Shown here: positions 1 through 11,815 of the stretch, one piece after another
Numbering within the stretch: the first letter of the stretch is position 1
How the letters are laid out: every line of letters starts with the position of its first letter
DNA from: Amphiura filiformis
Lineage: Eukaryota; Echinodermata; Ophiuroidea; Amphilepidida; Amphiuridae
Assembly: GCF_039555335.1 (NCBI RefSeq)
Contig: NC_092642.1
Location: 61,979,776-62,043,775 of the forward strand
Direction of reading: 5' to 3'
Length of the DNA stretch: 64,000 nucleotides
Translations under genes and position numbers: made by a program
Notes under the pieces: generated by a model
Databases searched by the model: none
Seen by the model: only the letters and a program-made list of their open reading frames with translations
What the model was told of the DNA's origin: nothing

Positions 1-442
1 ACATTTGTTCTGTAATTTCTGTAGTCTGGAGATGTCTTTGTGATATTCCATGGAGCAAAATGTTACAGTTATCAAGACGTGAGAGAATGAGGGTTCCGAC
101 AGTATTTTGACATAGTTTTTTACATAGTTGGATGATGTGAGATGACATACATATTTTGATAGTGTACATAATTATTATTCGGCATAGCCTAAAACAGCCT
201 GGAAAAGGGGATGATGTTTCAGAAACCTTAGGGGATGGTCTTATTTTAAGCCTCTCATCCTCCTGAGCTAATATTACCATGTAAAATTCACTTTTGGTCA
301 AAATTTAACCAAATCACCGAAATAATATGCATTTCCCCTCAAATATTTTATCAAAAATATAAAGATGCAATTTGTTTTGTTAACGAATATTGGATATTCA
401 TGTGACATGTATTCTCCAAAGCTAACACTTTAATCTTTGGGG
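1..442. other. Gene-free left edge
   Basis: No ORF of interest, splice-like exon or clear repeat end was seen here. The sequence is AT-rich and unremarkable. Confidence 0.5.
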
Positions 443-731
443 TTGTGCAATAATTATGAGCTGGGGGGGAGGTAAATTGCTTCCCACCTCGTCCTGCCCA
501 AAATCTTTGCCCCCCCCTTTGCACATGCCATTTGCAAACTTTAAATGGCCTAGGAAAATTTGCATATCAAGCGTTTCCGTACTGTTTTCCTTAGCCTTTT
601 TAAAGCGTTATATATAAAAGGCGCCCCCCGCCCCGCGGCTTGTCAAAAATTGTGCCCCCCCCCCTTTCGGCTCGCCAACAAATTTTGCCCCCCATTTTAC
701 CTTCCCACCAGGGCTCATAATTATTGCACAG
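443..731. mobile_element. MITE with TIR TGTGCAATAATTATGAGC
   Basis: The left end reads TGTGCAATAATTATGAGC and the right end is its reverse complement (GCTCATAATTATTGCACA). Between them lie C-rich low-complexity runs. There is no coding capacity. A related right half (ATGATTATTGCACC) lies near 34830 in intron 2 of P450 unit E. Confidence 0.7.
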
Positions 732-1306
732 TCCCTTAAATCATAGACTTGTTAGGCCAAAAAAAAAGTATGTCTCAGACACATTTGGTAAAAAAGCTAA
801 ATGCTATGCGTTTTTTTTTAAAGAAAATGAGCTATGCGATATGCGATTTTTTTTATTACAGTCAAGGCACGATATTTATGTAGTTTTTGATATTTAAATA
901 CAGAAACATAGTAATATACATACACAATGAATGGTTTTGTTTGTCTCTTTTACAATCATGGCGAAATGTGTACAAAAATTAACACCAAACAGCAAAACAA
1001 GACAAAATTGGATCGCTATACGATACTGAAAAATATCAAACAAACAAACAAAAAAAACACATGGGCAAAAAAAAAAAAAAATCGGCGCTAAATCAGATTT
1101 CTCATAGCAATGCGCGCGGGTATCTATAGACATACATACTTTTTCTCTTGGCCTAATAGCCGCCTTCCTGTTTTATAGGTCTACAATGCATTTATAATTA
1201 TGTATAAAAGTGGAAAAATCCAAATAAAATGTATTTCATGTTGAAATGGCCCATGGTTTTCTGGAGGTTATAGGTCAAAAACTATGGGTCACAGAAATAT
1301 ATCACT
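732..1306. other. Gene-free stretch with homopolymers
   Basis: It contains several poly-A/poly-T runs (for example near 1065-1081) and nothing that I recognise as a gene. The 79-residue minus-strand ORF here is F/C-rich and looks like chance translation of A-rich DNA. Confidence 0.5.
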
Positions 1307-1566
1307 TTCAACTTTTTCAATTCAAACATCCAGCTCAATACATTGATATACATTTCTTGTCAAATAAATGAATTTTTGCAACAAAAAGATGGCGTAAAAT
1401 GGGCATTTTTTTTAAAATATGATAAAAATCATGAAAAAGGCATGTTTAACCCAAACTTTGCCTCAATATGGTATGATGGGATACTTTTGTTCACGGAACT
1501 GTAAACATATATGCTCTCTATTATTCAGAGCAAAAATTGAAGAGGATGTAAGATGAATGAAAGTTT

Positions 1567-2095
1567 TCCAGATCTGGATTGTTCAAAGCTTGTTCTGTGC
1601 CAGTTTATATATTCAATGGTGTTAAGTGTTATTCCTTGAAAAAACATTCTTTTTCTTATTTTTATTTTATTTTTCTATCAAAAGAAAAAACAATCTATAT
1701 ATTGGCTTGCTTCTGGACATGTTCAACTGTCAATATCAAGCACAAACATACATTACATTTGAATAAGGGTTAATCCCAACACTGCCACCAAGTGACTAAA
1801 TTTGGTCAGACTAACTAAATTCAGTCACTTGGGGGCAGTGTTGATGTCAACCCGAATTCAAATAAATGTATGTTTGTGCTTTAATATAGACAGTTGAAAG
1901 ATGTCTAAGTTGAAACACTATGACCATTTAACAAGCCAAATATATAAAAATTAATAACAATGAAAGAAGTTAACAAAATCACAAAAGAAATAGTGAAAAA
2001 TAGCATATTTTACAATAAATACCACTTAACACCGTGGAATATATATATTTGACAGTGAACAAGTATTGCAAGCGCTTTTGATCTGGATCTGGTGC
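1567..2095. mobile_element. Large foldback (palindromic) element, copy 1
   Basis: Arms pair over most of the length. The centre is AACACTGCC/GGCAGTGTT around TAGTC/GACTA strings. Moving outward, CACAAACATACATT pairs with ATGTATGTTTGTG, ATATATTGGCTTG with CAAGCCAAATATAT, GGTGTTAAGTG with CACTTAACACC, and CTTGTTC with GAACAAG. No ORF of a transposase is present. It is a non-autonomous foldback MITE and is repeated 877 bp further on. Confidence 0.75.
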
Positions 2096-2443
2096 ATATG
2101 ACCTCTGTGTCGAAAGCGCCACCAAACTCTACAAAAAACAGAAACAGATCTGGATCTAATCCGCTTTAACCGCTTTAATCCGCTTCAACTTTTTCAATTC
2201 AAACATCCAGCTCAATACATTGATATACATTTCTTGTCAAATAAATGAATTTTTGCAACAAAAAGATGGCGTAAAATGGGCATTTTTTTTAAAATATGAT
2301 AAAAATCATGAAAAAGGCATGTTTAACCCAAACTTTGCCTCAATATGGTATGATGGGATACTTTTGTTCACGGAACTGTAAACATATATGCTCTCTATTA
2401 TTCAGAGCAAAAATTGAAGAGGATGTAAGATGAATGAAAGTTT

Positions 2444-2974
2444 TCCAGATCTGGATTGTTCAAAGCTTGTTCTGTGCCAGTTTATATATTCAATGTTGTT
2501 AAGTGTTATTCATTGGAAAAAACATTCTTTTTCTTATTTTTATTTTATTTTTCTATCAAAAGAAAAAAAACAATCTATATATTGGCTTGCTTCTGGACAT
2601 GTTCAACTGTCAATATCAAGCACAAACATACATTACATTTGAATAAGGGTTAATCCCAACACTGCCACCAAGTGACTAAATTTGGTCAGACTAACTAAAT
2701 TCAGTCACTTGGGGCAGTGTTGATGTCAACCTGAATTCAAATAAATGTATGTTTGTGCTTTAATATAGACAGTTGAAAGATGTCTAAGTTGAAACACTAT
2801 GACCATTTAACAAGCCAAATATATAAAAATTAATAACAATGAAAGAAGTTAACAAAATCACAAAAGAAATAGTGAAAAATAGCATATTTTACAATAAATA
2901 CCACTTAACACCGTGGAATATATATATTTTGACAGTGAACAAGTATTGCAAGCGCTTTTGATCTGGATCTGGTG
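2444..2974. mobile_element. Large foldback element, copy 2
   Basis: This is the same palindrome as at 1567-2095, carried along by the 877-bp tandem duplication. It is therefore not an independent insertion. Confidence 0.75.
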
Positions 2975-3055
2975 CATATGACCTCTGTGTCGAAAGCGCC
3001 ACCAAACTCTACAAAAACAGAAACAGATCTGGATCTAATCCGCTTTAACCCATTT

Positions 3056-3817
3056 AAAAATCATCATTAAGGTTACAGTGAATTTTCTTTTGAAGATATG
3101 GCTACTTTGACATTTGACATTTTTGGGTAAAAATTGGGGGAAAAGTCACAAAAAATAAATTTTTCAACCAAAATATCTCAGTCCACATCGCTTTTTAGAA
3201 TTGCCATCCGGGTTAAATTGGAATATTGGAATGTCATCTTTTCCTGACCAGACCACGGTCAGAGCCTGGGTAACATGAGTAAGTTTCTTTCACCTTGAAG
3301 GCAAGGATAGTCTTGCAAATATGGGCTAACTTTCCCCTAGGCCATCCAATATGCCATTAATTAGTAGGACTACTGGTCAGTTTATACTCCTATTTCCACA
3401 TCTGTTCTTTATTAAAGACTTTAAGCAGACGATAACGATTATTGTAACCCGGCTGGCACCTTTTATCAAACCAAGCAACTATTCAGTTGATAACATATAG
3501 CCTATGTACAAGAGACAGCATTTTACCTCTTACCGGAACCTCTTACCAGTATACAGTATCTGTATCATAATTTACTATTCAAACAAGTGTAACAAATAGA
3601 GGATGTGCTGAAAACTGGTACTGCAAGGATATTTTGATCAGTGTAGCCGTCATATCAGTTATAATTCCTGCGGAACAAAACCCAGGTAACTTGCCAAATC
3701 ACACCCAAAAAATATCGTCCAAATGATATAAATAATTGACTCTAACTTTAACCAATATACTGTTTCTGCCCTGGTTTCTGTGAATGCCGCAAACTTCGCC
3801 TTCCTGTTATTCAGCAA
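3056..3817. other. Gene-free DNA; distal 5' flank of P450 unit A
   Basis: No gene is seen. From about 3465 the sequence is recognisably paralogous to the 5' flank of unit C (from about 16590). Shared strings include ACCAAGCAACTAT, AGAGACAGCATTTTACC and CCGCAAACTTCGCCTTCC. This marks the left limit of the A/C tandem duplication. Confidence 0.6.
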
Positions 3818-3821
3818 TTAA

Positions 3822-4157
3822 AGGGGCACTTCGTGATCCACAGCCTCATCCCCACTTTTCTCAAAAAAAGTTGAGATTTTTATATCACTGGAAACCTCTG
3901 GCTACATAATGTTTATGTACAAAATATTTCTTGCAGATTAATTCGTTTAGCAAAGATATCGTGAAATTTGAATTTCGTTCTGGTGCACCAGAACGAAATT
4001 ACAACGTAATGTCTATGGAGCAGTGTAATACACATAATCATGCATAACTCGCAAACGCAATATCGGAATCAACTGAAATTTTGGGAATATGCTTTTTTCG
4101 TGGATATGTACTGAAAAATGTCATAAAAACAGGATGCTAGGATCACGAAATACTCCT
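3822..4157. mobile_element. MITE with TTAA target duplication, in the 5' flank of unit A
   Basis: The termini AGGGGCACTTCGTGATCC and GGATCACGAAATACTCCT are inverted repeats and are flanked by TTAA at 3818-3821 and 4158-4161. The paralogous flank of unit C (17225-17240) reads CAGCAATTAACATGG with a single TTAA, which is the empty site. TTAA target choice is typical of piggyBac- or Kolobok-mobilised elements. Confidence 0.85.
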
Positions 4158-4324
4158 TTAACATGGTAAAGAGCCAACTTCCTGGCGTCGAGTACAAAGT
4201 ACTGAACATTGCATGTACAAGCTCAGAGCTAGCACAAAGTTCAGTTTGCGAAGTGTTGTGAAAACATAAACCGTTAATAACGCATGACATATAGTTCCTT
4301 GCTGCCCACGCTCACTGACCTGTA

Positions 4325-4756
4325 TTAAAGCCATATTATAACATTTGCTGAGGATGATTATATTGTACTTTATTAAAATAATAATAACATACCCTGCAAA
4401 AAATAAGACAATTGGTGCTCTAGTTTTGTCAAAATCCGAGATATTGAATAAAACGCAGGAACCGTCGTTTTATTATTACGATGGAAATATTAGTCGAACG
4501 TACACACGATGTTCATAACACAGCTACGTTCATGGCGTGCGGGACGGATACACATCAAAGGACAGTACCGTACAACCGACGGAGTGATACACATTGGCGA
4601 CATCGGCGCTGGTAGTAAATTCCAATTTACTTTGCTTTTACTTTTTAAGTTGTTGGCTCAAAATTAAAAGGGGGCATATCTGATAATAAAAGCTATCATT
4701 TTGTGGCAAATAAATACTAATCTATTTTGTATTGAAATGTTATAATATGGCTTTAA
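4325..4756. mobile_element. MITE with TIR TTAAAGCCATATTATAACATT, in the 5' flank of unit A
   Basis: The left end TTAAAGCCATATTATAACAT is matched by ATGTTATAATATGGCTTTAA at the right. The paralogous unit C flank reads CTGACCTGTAAGGTCAG with no insertion at about 17370-17386, so the element arrived after A and C separated, or was lost cleanly from C. Confidence 0.75.
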
Positions 4757-4871
4757 AGGTCAGTGTCCATGCCTAAATGCACATATATAATCAATTTCTA
4801 GGGTCTATTATCGGGTCCATGATATAATCATGATAACAGCCATCCGTGCTTAAAAAGAAATATAAACCAAC

Positions 4872-7800
4872 ATGGCTTTCGGTATAGCTTCTCTCGACAT
4901 TCAGACTGCCCTGTTTTGTCTAGCTGCATTCCTTATCGTCTCTTGGTGGCTTCGACGACCAAAGCATCTGCCACCAGGACCATGGGGTTGGCCACTGGTT
5001 GGATATCTACCAAATCTTGTGATATCTATCTATCGTACTGGACTGACAAACCATGAGTTTCTCGCTAAGTTAGCTCGCAAGTATGGCTCGGTGTTCAGCA
5101 TGTACTTAGGTGGAAACTTAGTGGTTGTTCTGGACAAGCATGATGCGGTGAAAGAGGCTTTCAACAATCCGGACTTGAGTGATAGACCCGAAGTAGCAAT
5201 TTATAAGGATTTGGGATTAGGCGAAGGTGAGTATCGGATAAAGATATAATAAAGCTCGTCAACTTAACCTATTTTGTGATGTTACCCAGGCATTAAAACC
5301 CCTAAGATCACATGATTCTTTGGTAAAAATTAGTCCAAGCGGAACAATTTGAGACCAATTTGATCACAATCGGAGTCATTTTGGATTTGTGTACCCCTTT
5401 GGCGACCAACATTTTGCATTTGACCTATTTGCTTGTAACTGTAGATGGGTCAAACTATACTTTTTCTGATACTTTTTTTTACAAATACGTTGTTCAGGAT
5501 AAGAGAGTGCTTAAAAGATCAGGAGCGTACTGGCCAGCGAATGCAATTTGTCCAAATCATGGACTTGGACTTATTGCTTTCCTCCCTCGGATCCTGGAGG
5601 GAACCTTGGAGCTAGCAGCACCATGGAAGTTCATATGCCTCCGTTTGTGATACTCCTTGCGTTGTAAATTGATGTAATCCCAAGTTCTTTGCAGCTGCTT
5701 TTTATGTTGTCAAGCCAGCGTTTTGGAGGTCTACCTGTGTCCTGCTATACTACCTACTAGGGCATTTTTAGGGTATCGGTCCTTTGGCATCCGTACGATG
5801 TGTCCAAAGTAGAAGAGTTGTTAGGCTTTGATTTTGTCTATGATTGTGACCTGGCTATTTGTTGTCTCTCTGATTGATCATAAGTCGATCTCTTCTAGAG
5901 ACTCCCATTATCTTAAACAAGACATCTCGAACACCAATAATCTCCTATCATCTCTTTTCTTGAGCGGCCAAGTTTCTGAGCCATATGTTGCTATTGACAA
6001 GATTAACACCTGGTAGAGTTCCATTTTTGTGTCTGTACTGATTTCTTTTGACTTCCATGTTGTGGTTGCATGCTACCCATTGCCAGTCCAATCCTCCATT
6101 TGATGTCTTCCGGCCGTACTGGTTGAGTTCTCTGTAATAATTCCTCCCAAGTAGGTGAAGGTTTGAACTTGTTTCAGTTGGTCTCTTCCTATAAAAAAAT
6201 GGACATTGGGTGGCTGACTTTGTTGATTATCTGAACTTCAGTTTTCACCTTGTTTATAGTGAAGCCAACGTTCTTGCTTTGAGTGCGGACTAGAGTTACA
6301 AGTGATTGTAGATCTTTCTCGGCATCTGCCATTAACACAATGTCATCGGCAAACCGCAGGTTGTTGAGGGTTCTGGATCCGCAGGTCCTGGATTACTAAG
6401 CTGGTGACTAACTCGAGCAGCATGTTAAACTGTGGCAGTAGGATGCAACTTTGTCTTACTCCTGTGGCGGTCCTGAACCACTGTGATATCTTTATCAACC
6501 CTCACTGCACTTGTCGATGTACCGTATGGGGCTAAGAGTCATACTATCTTGTCCAGGTTACCTAGGTGCCTCATTGCTGCCCATGGTCCCTCTTACCACA
6601 TGGTGTCAAAGGCCTTCTGGTAGACTTGTTCAATATTGGGTATGTCTGGCTTTGTGCCAAATGCTATGAATAAAATATAAGTGATTATCGCTCACATTTA
6701 GCAGTGAAATTGAGAATAGAAAATACGAATCGAACATACGTGTCTTGCATGGATACTTAGATTGCATATCACTGGGCATAAGCTGTAAATAATTGAGAAA
6801 AAATAGGCATGATAAAGGCATCATAATGATTGAAGGCCATGTGTACTCTTTGACTTTAAAATCCAACCAAGGTGGCTCTTGCTTTATTTCAGCTTTGCTA
6901 CTGGTGAAATCTTATAAAGTCAAACTTGACTCTTAAGGCGTGGGGTATGGGCGAACTTGAAGTACAGGTATCTGGAGAGGGGAAGCAACGAGTTACCCCA
7001 AATCACGGGCCAAATCACAGCGGCAGGTAGTCACAGGGCCGCCGAGTGCGAATATCCATTTATTTTACTCGTGTTTGTTTCAAGTTTTGGGGCGTTTTTC
7101 CCAAATTTGATATTTTTGGTGATATTTCAAAAAAGCGACATGCCAAAGACAACTCTTTGGGCACATAGTTTGTTATTGCAGTTCTTTTCCACATACCTAC
7201 GTTACCATTTGCTTTGGTGATTTACTAATATTATATATTTTGTGACTGCAATTTGGCGTTTCAATGCGTTTTAAGCTTATCATGAAATTAACGCGAATAT
7301 ATAGTCACGCTGCTTTTAGAATTTTTACCTGATCGTCGACGTTTGCAGGCAACATAATGCAGATTGGCTCACGATAGATTCCTCTTTGTAGGTCACTTGA
7401 TGATAAAATTACTTTGAATTCCTTGTAACAACATACAAATTTGCGTAATTGCTAATACGTAGGGTCATTTTAAAATGTTGGCACATAGGGGTCATTTTTA
7501 AAATATTTCACTATTTTATGTTAAATTTCGGCACCTCTGGCATGCTGTGCGTTCGAGTTTCTCTAATATTATTATTTTTATTTTGTCAATTGTTAGGTTT
7601 AGTACAAGCATCAGGGGAGCCGTGGAAGCACCAAAGACGTTTTACACTCACCACGTTACGTTCTTTTGGCGTTGGAAAAAGAAGCTTTGAAGAAAATATT
7701 GCCGAAGAAGCGAAACACCTATCACAAGAGGTTACCCTTTTAGAAGGGCTGTCTTTTGATCCACAGAGCTATTTAACCAACGCTACAGCTAATGTAATAT

Positions 7801-9223
7801 GCTGTGTTGTTTTTGGTCAACGCTTTGAGTACACCGATTCTACGTTCAGATGTTTGTTGAATACCCTACGTGAGGTTATGGAACTAGCTGGATCGGGTGC
7901 TTTGCATATGTTTTTCCCCATAGCCAAGTACTTTCAGCCAACTATTTATAAACGTTTAAAACAGTGCTTGAGCACGTATCATGAGTTTATTGATAATGAA
8001 ATCGAGAAGCATGAACAAGAGTTTGATGCGGAAAATGATCATAATGATTATATCGATGTTTACCTTAAAGAGATCCAAATGGCTAAAAATTGAATACGGA
8101 ATCCTTCATTGATCGTCATAACTTAGCGCCTGTAATTGGCGATCTTTTTGGAGCAGGGACTGGCACCACTTCCACCACGCTGCGTTGGGCAATACTCTAT
8201 ATGATGGCCTATCCTGAAATACAGGAAAGGGTTCAAAAGGAGCTCGATTCAGTTGTTGGTAGAAACCGCCTACCAAGACTTGCAGACAAGACCGAATTAC
8301 CCTTCACGTGTGCAACCCTTCTTGAGATTCAGCGTGTTGGGTCCATTGTCCCTTTAGGAGTTATTCATTACAGTAGAAACGACACCACTCTTGCAGGATA
8401 CAATATCCCTAAAGGCAGCGTGGTTATATCAAATCTATGGAGCGTTCATCATGACCCGGAAACATGGCCGAATCCGGACCAGTTTAACCCAGAAAGATTT
8501 CTGGACGAATATGGTGACGTCATGGACAGGGAGGAATTGACTCCATTTTCTATAGGTACAGCCACCTTTTTGTCAATCTTCATACACTTTCCTTCCTTAA
8601 TGTTTTGATAGGAATCATGTGAGCGGAGCAAGTAGGAAATTTGCATATTTGTGCATCATTTCTACACCTTTTACAACGTAATATCTCACCATGCAGTGGG
8701 GTTTTCCACTTTAAATTTAAAACTTTTGCAAAATGATATATTAAATTTCACCCGTAAGCTATTAAAATGCTATAGACCCTATACTTTGGTGTGCTATATA
8801 CCCTACTACTTTGGTGTACCATATTAATGATAAGATTTTGAATATTGTGATTTAAAAAATAGTATTTTGGGGCAAGATTAAGGTTATAGGGATTATAATT
8901 AGAGGATGCGAGGCATATCCCTTAGGGATTTTTTTATTATCAATACATTCCAATATTGGCCATATCATAGGTAGAGCTAGGTAGGTAGAATGTTTGATAA
9001 TAAATGTCTTATTTTATTATTTCTATTTAAATTTCCTGCAGGGCGTCGGATTTGTATTGGTGAGCATCTTGCCAAGATGGCGCTCTTCATCTTTTTTACG
9101 CATCTTTTTCATCATTTCACATTCAAGAAACCAGACGGTTCCCCGCCATTTTCCTTTGAAGGAATCAATGGCATTGTCTATTCTCCTCAACCGTTCTTGA
9201 CTCATGCCTCAAGACGTGAATAA
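4872..9223 (+). CDS. CYP2-clan cytochrome P450, unit A (three exons, one frameshift)
   Basis: Haem-thiolate monooxygenase, expected on the ER membrane; substrate unknown. Exons are 4872-5226, 7597-8555 and 9042-9223, with GT/AG borders and both introns in phase 1. The protein has an N-terminal membrane anchor (about residues 10-27), the proline hinge LPPGPWGWP, the C-helix WKHQR, the K-helix ExxR (EIQR), the PERF motif and the haem loop FSIGRRICIG. The start is the first ATG, in the context AACCAACATGG, conserved in units C and E. Exon 2 has five A at 8085-8089 where units C and E have six, which shifts the frame in the middle of the gene. The I-helix reads GAGTGTTS, so the usual acidic residue (D in C and E) is G. 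Intron 1 holds an antisense LINE fragment. It is either a young pseudogene or a real gene carrying an assembly error. Confidence 0.88.
5560..6650 (-). mobile_element. LINE reverse-transcriptase fragment, antisense in intron 1 of unit A
   Basis: Read on the minus strand, this gives reverse-transcriptase motifs: KAFDTMW near 6610, LRFADDIVLMADAE near 6340, then FTYLGG and ATYGSETW, followed by a C-terminal region with FGHIVRM. Frames are broken. It is a 5'-truncated non-LTR retrotransposon. A near-identical shorter copy lies at 25089-25667, next to P450 unit D. Confidence 0.75.
6651..7596. other. Remainder of intron 1 of unit A
   Basis: No gene or well-defined element was recognised. The intron ends in a TTTTGTCAATTGTTAG acceptor that is shared with unit C. 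Confidence 0.4.
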
Positions 9224-9225
9224 CC

Positions 9226-9445
9226 CAGCAAACACAAAACGTTTTTAAAACATTTGATACAGGTTCTATTTTGGTTTTGGTAAAAACGTTTTAATAACAT
9301 TAAAATTAATATCGGGTTATAATGGTCATGAAAACGTTTCAAAACTTTTAGAATGAAAACACACTACAAAATTGTTGGTAAAATGTTTAAAAAATGTTTG
9401 CAGTAAGTTATCATAAAAGGTTTTTGAATGCTATGAAAACGTTTA
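9226..9445. mobile_element. Truncated MITE, CCCAGCAAACACAAAA family
   Basis: It starts three bases after the stop codon of unit A with CCCAGCAAACACAAAACG and continues with AAAACGTTTT-rich sequence. The whole copy at 39901-40275 has the matching inverted right end. Here the right end is missing and another repeat begins. Confidence 0.7.
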
Positions 9446-9478
9446 TGAACAGTCTTATCAGTTACTAATTGCTGGAAT

Positions 9479-9656
9479 GCAGTGGCGACGCCACGGGAGG
9501 GGGCATAGGGGGGAAATCTCCCCAGTCAGAACTCTTTCCCCCCTGTTGCCCCAGGTAAAAACCCAAAAATGTCCTTTGCATCAATTTTGCGCAAAATTTG
9601 TTGATTTTGCCCCCTCCTGAAATCACTTTTCCCCCTCAATGCCGCGACTGCTTGGA
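9479..9656. mobile_element. MITE with AGTGGCG ends
   Basis: The left end GCAGTGGCGACGCCA and a degenerate inverted right end near GCCGCGACTGCTTGG flank G-rich and C-rich runs. The ends resemble those of the element at 43811-44012 (CAGTGGCGGCACCA). Confidence 0.45.
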
Positions 9657-9886
9657 ATGACAGTGTATCTAAATGTACATGTAGATACCAATAGTGTAAT
9701 GGGGGAGGGGGTACTCGAGTACAAATAACCATATGGGGATTGGGAATGGGCGGCAAACATTGGTCGCATTTTTGGTATATCTATGACGTAATAACTCTTC
9801 TAGACTAATTTTGTTATATGGATATGGGTCATCTTTCCTAAATTGTCGCTGGGCGGAAAAAACATTTTCACTGTTACTGTAAAATT

Positions 9887-10847
9887 TTGGTAGAAACCGC
9901 CTACCAAGACTTGCAGACAAGACCGAATTACCCTTCACGTGTACAACCCTTCTTGAGATTCAGCGTGTTGGGTCCATTGTCCCTTTAGGCATGTTAGGAG
10001 TTATTCATTACAGTAGAAACGACACCACTCTTGCAGGATACAATATCCCTAAAGGCAGCGTGGTTATATCAAATCCCTGGAGCGTTCATCATGACTCAGA
10101 AACATGGCCGAATCCGGACCAGTTCAACCCGGAAAGATTTCTGGATGAATATGGTGACGTCATGGATAGGGAGGAATTGACTCCATTTTCTACAGGTATA
10201 TGAACCATTTTCTCACCATCTTCATACTTTTTTTCTGCAAAATTGTAGGTTAATTATCAACAAAAGTTCTTGTCGAGAGTTCTTGAAACATATCGACAGA
10301 CATTGTAACTTACTATTGCACATTGCAAATATCTGAGGTAATATACCGACCAAAAAGGGTCAAGAGAAAAGTGCACAGATCTTTTATTGTACTCCAAAGA
10401 ATACCGGAAAGGTCCAGTTTGACAAGATACTTTAAAAGTATCTGTATAGGTACATGCAAATTCATAATGGTCTTAGGATTGAACCTTGGGGCATTTCACG
10501 TCTGATATATTAATATTTATTTCACGTCTGATATATTAATATTTATTTTTACAATATTCGCGTATTATTTCTGTTATTACAGGTAGGAAGTTATTAAACA
10601 AAGACTGAGTCTTATTTATTTTCTTGGTATATCCTAATTGGTCATTATTTAAATTTACACAGGTCGTCGGGTTTGTATTGGTGAGCATCTTGCTAAGATG
10701 GAACTCTTCATCTTCTTTACGCATCTTCTTCATCAATACACATTCAAGAAACCAGACGACTCACCACCACTTTCTTTTGAAGGAATCAACAGCAGTGTCA
10801 TCTACTCACCTCAACCGTTCATGACTCATGCCTCAAGACGAGAATAA
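9887..10847 (+). pseudogene. CYP2-clan P450 fragment, unit B (3' part of exon 2 plus exon 3)
   Basis: Homology to the other units starts abruptly inside exon 2 at VGRNRLPRL (about 9887) and runs to a donor after 10195. Exon 3 is 10663-10847 with an AG acceptor and a TAA stop. The K-helix EIQR and PERF are present. There is an in-frame 9-bp insertion after IVPLG that adds about three residues, and FSTG replaces FSIG before the haem loop GRRVCIG. Exon 3 is the most divergent of the five (HQYTFKKPDDS, INSSVIYS, FMTHASRRE) and is one codon longer. No exon 1, N-terminal part of exon 2 or promoter is present. It is a gene relic, probably from a different paralogue than A and C. Confidence 0.85.
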
Positions 10848-10867
10848 AAGATGACTGCTTGCTTCTC

Positions 10868-11432
10868 CGTAGTCCACTTGCCCATTGTGCATACTCTGGC
10901 TACTGCATTTAAGCTTAAAGCTCCGATTTAATTAATTTGTGCACAATTGATAGATTATCACTTCTGATCTTAGTCACCGTACACCTTTGTTCCATAACCA
11001 TTAAGGTATAGGACATTTTTTTTTTTTGCTATAGCCCCCGAATGAAATGTATTTTATTATGTTTGTACTCACTCAGGTAGCATTGTGTGTGAATTTTACA
11101 TTCAAACTAAGTGCAAATTTTTATGGGCATTTTAGTGTCTAAAATGGCCCAAAATTAGGGTTTTTCAATATTGCCGTCCATTTCTAATCGTCACCCCCAT
11201 AGGCTTTACATGTAAAATAAAAAGGCTCATAAAAATTTAATAGCACCTAGTTCGGACGTAAAATTCACACAAAATACCTTTTGAGTGATTACAAATATGA
11301 TTAAATACTTTTCATTCGGGGGCTATGTGGATTGTTTTTAATGTATTCCTTGTACAATGAAATTTCACTATAAAATGTCCATTGGAAACAAAGGTGCGTG
11401 CTCCCTCTGTTTGTTAGCTTCCCAAGTGGACT
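10868..11432. mobile_element. Foldback element with CCCCCGAATGAAA arms
   Basis: ATAGCCCCCGAATGAAA at about 11033 is matched by TTTCATTCGGGGGCTAT at about 11318. Inward, GTGTGAATTTTAC pairs with GTAAAATTCACAC. Outward, CACCTTTGTT pairs with AACAAAGGTG, and GTAGTCCACTTG (10868) pairs with CAAGTGGACTAC (11421). It has no coding content. It is an imperfect palindrome of about 560 bp. Confidence 0.75.
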
Positions 11433-11815
11433 ACTTACTTTGGATTGCGGTTAACATGCTTATTAACACAGTTGTCAATGGATGAGATTGTCGGATTTCT
11501 GGCCTACTAAAATTGGCCATGATGTAATGCATCCTTAAATGGATATGGCTTGTGATTGGTCGCCCAGAACTATGCTACCCTTTGTGCTACATGGTACACA
11601 ACTATGCCGCCTTTTGTGTTGGCGGGAACATGAAACTCTCAGTAGGTGTATGAACGCGTCTTGTATTCCCAGGATTTGTGCTTGCGGTTAAATTGCATTG
11701 ACAAACAAGTATGATTGACAGTGTGTGTGTTAGGGACTTTGCCCGTTCAAAGTCCCGTTTGAAATGCAATGTACATAGTCGATTTTTAACTCGGGCTTTC
11801 GCGATTAATTAACTG

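Larger units (their letters stand above)
1307..3055. repeat. 877-bp direct tandem duplication (two copies)
   Basis: The stretch starting TTCAACTTTTTCAATTC at 1307 starts again at 2184. The two copies can be read in parallel to about 3050 with only a handful of substitutions and one- to two-base run-length changes. I judge identity above about 97 percent by eye. Each copy contains the foldback element listed separately. The near-identity implies a recent duplication or an assembly duplication. Confidence 0.9.
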
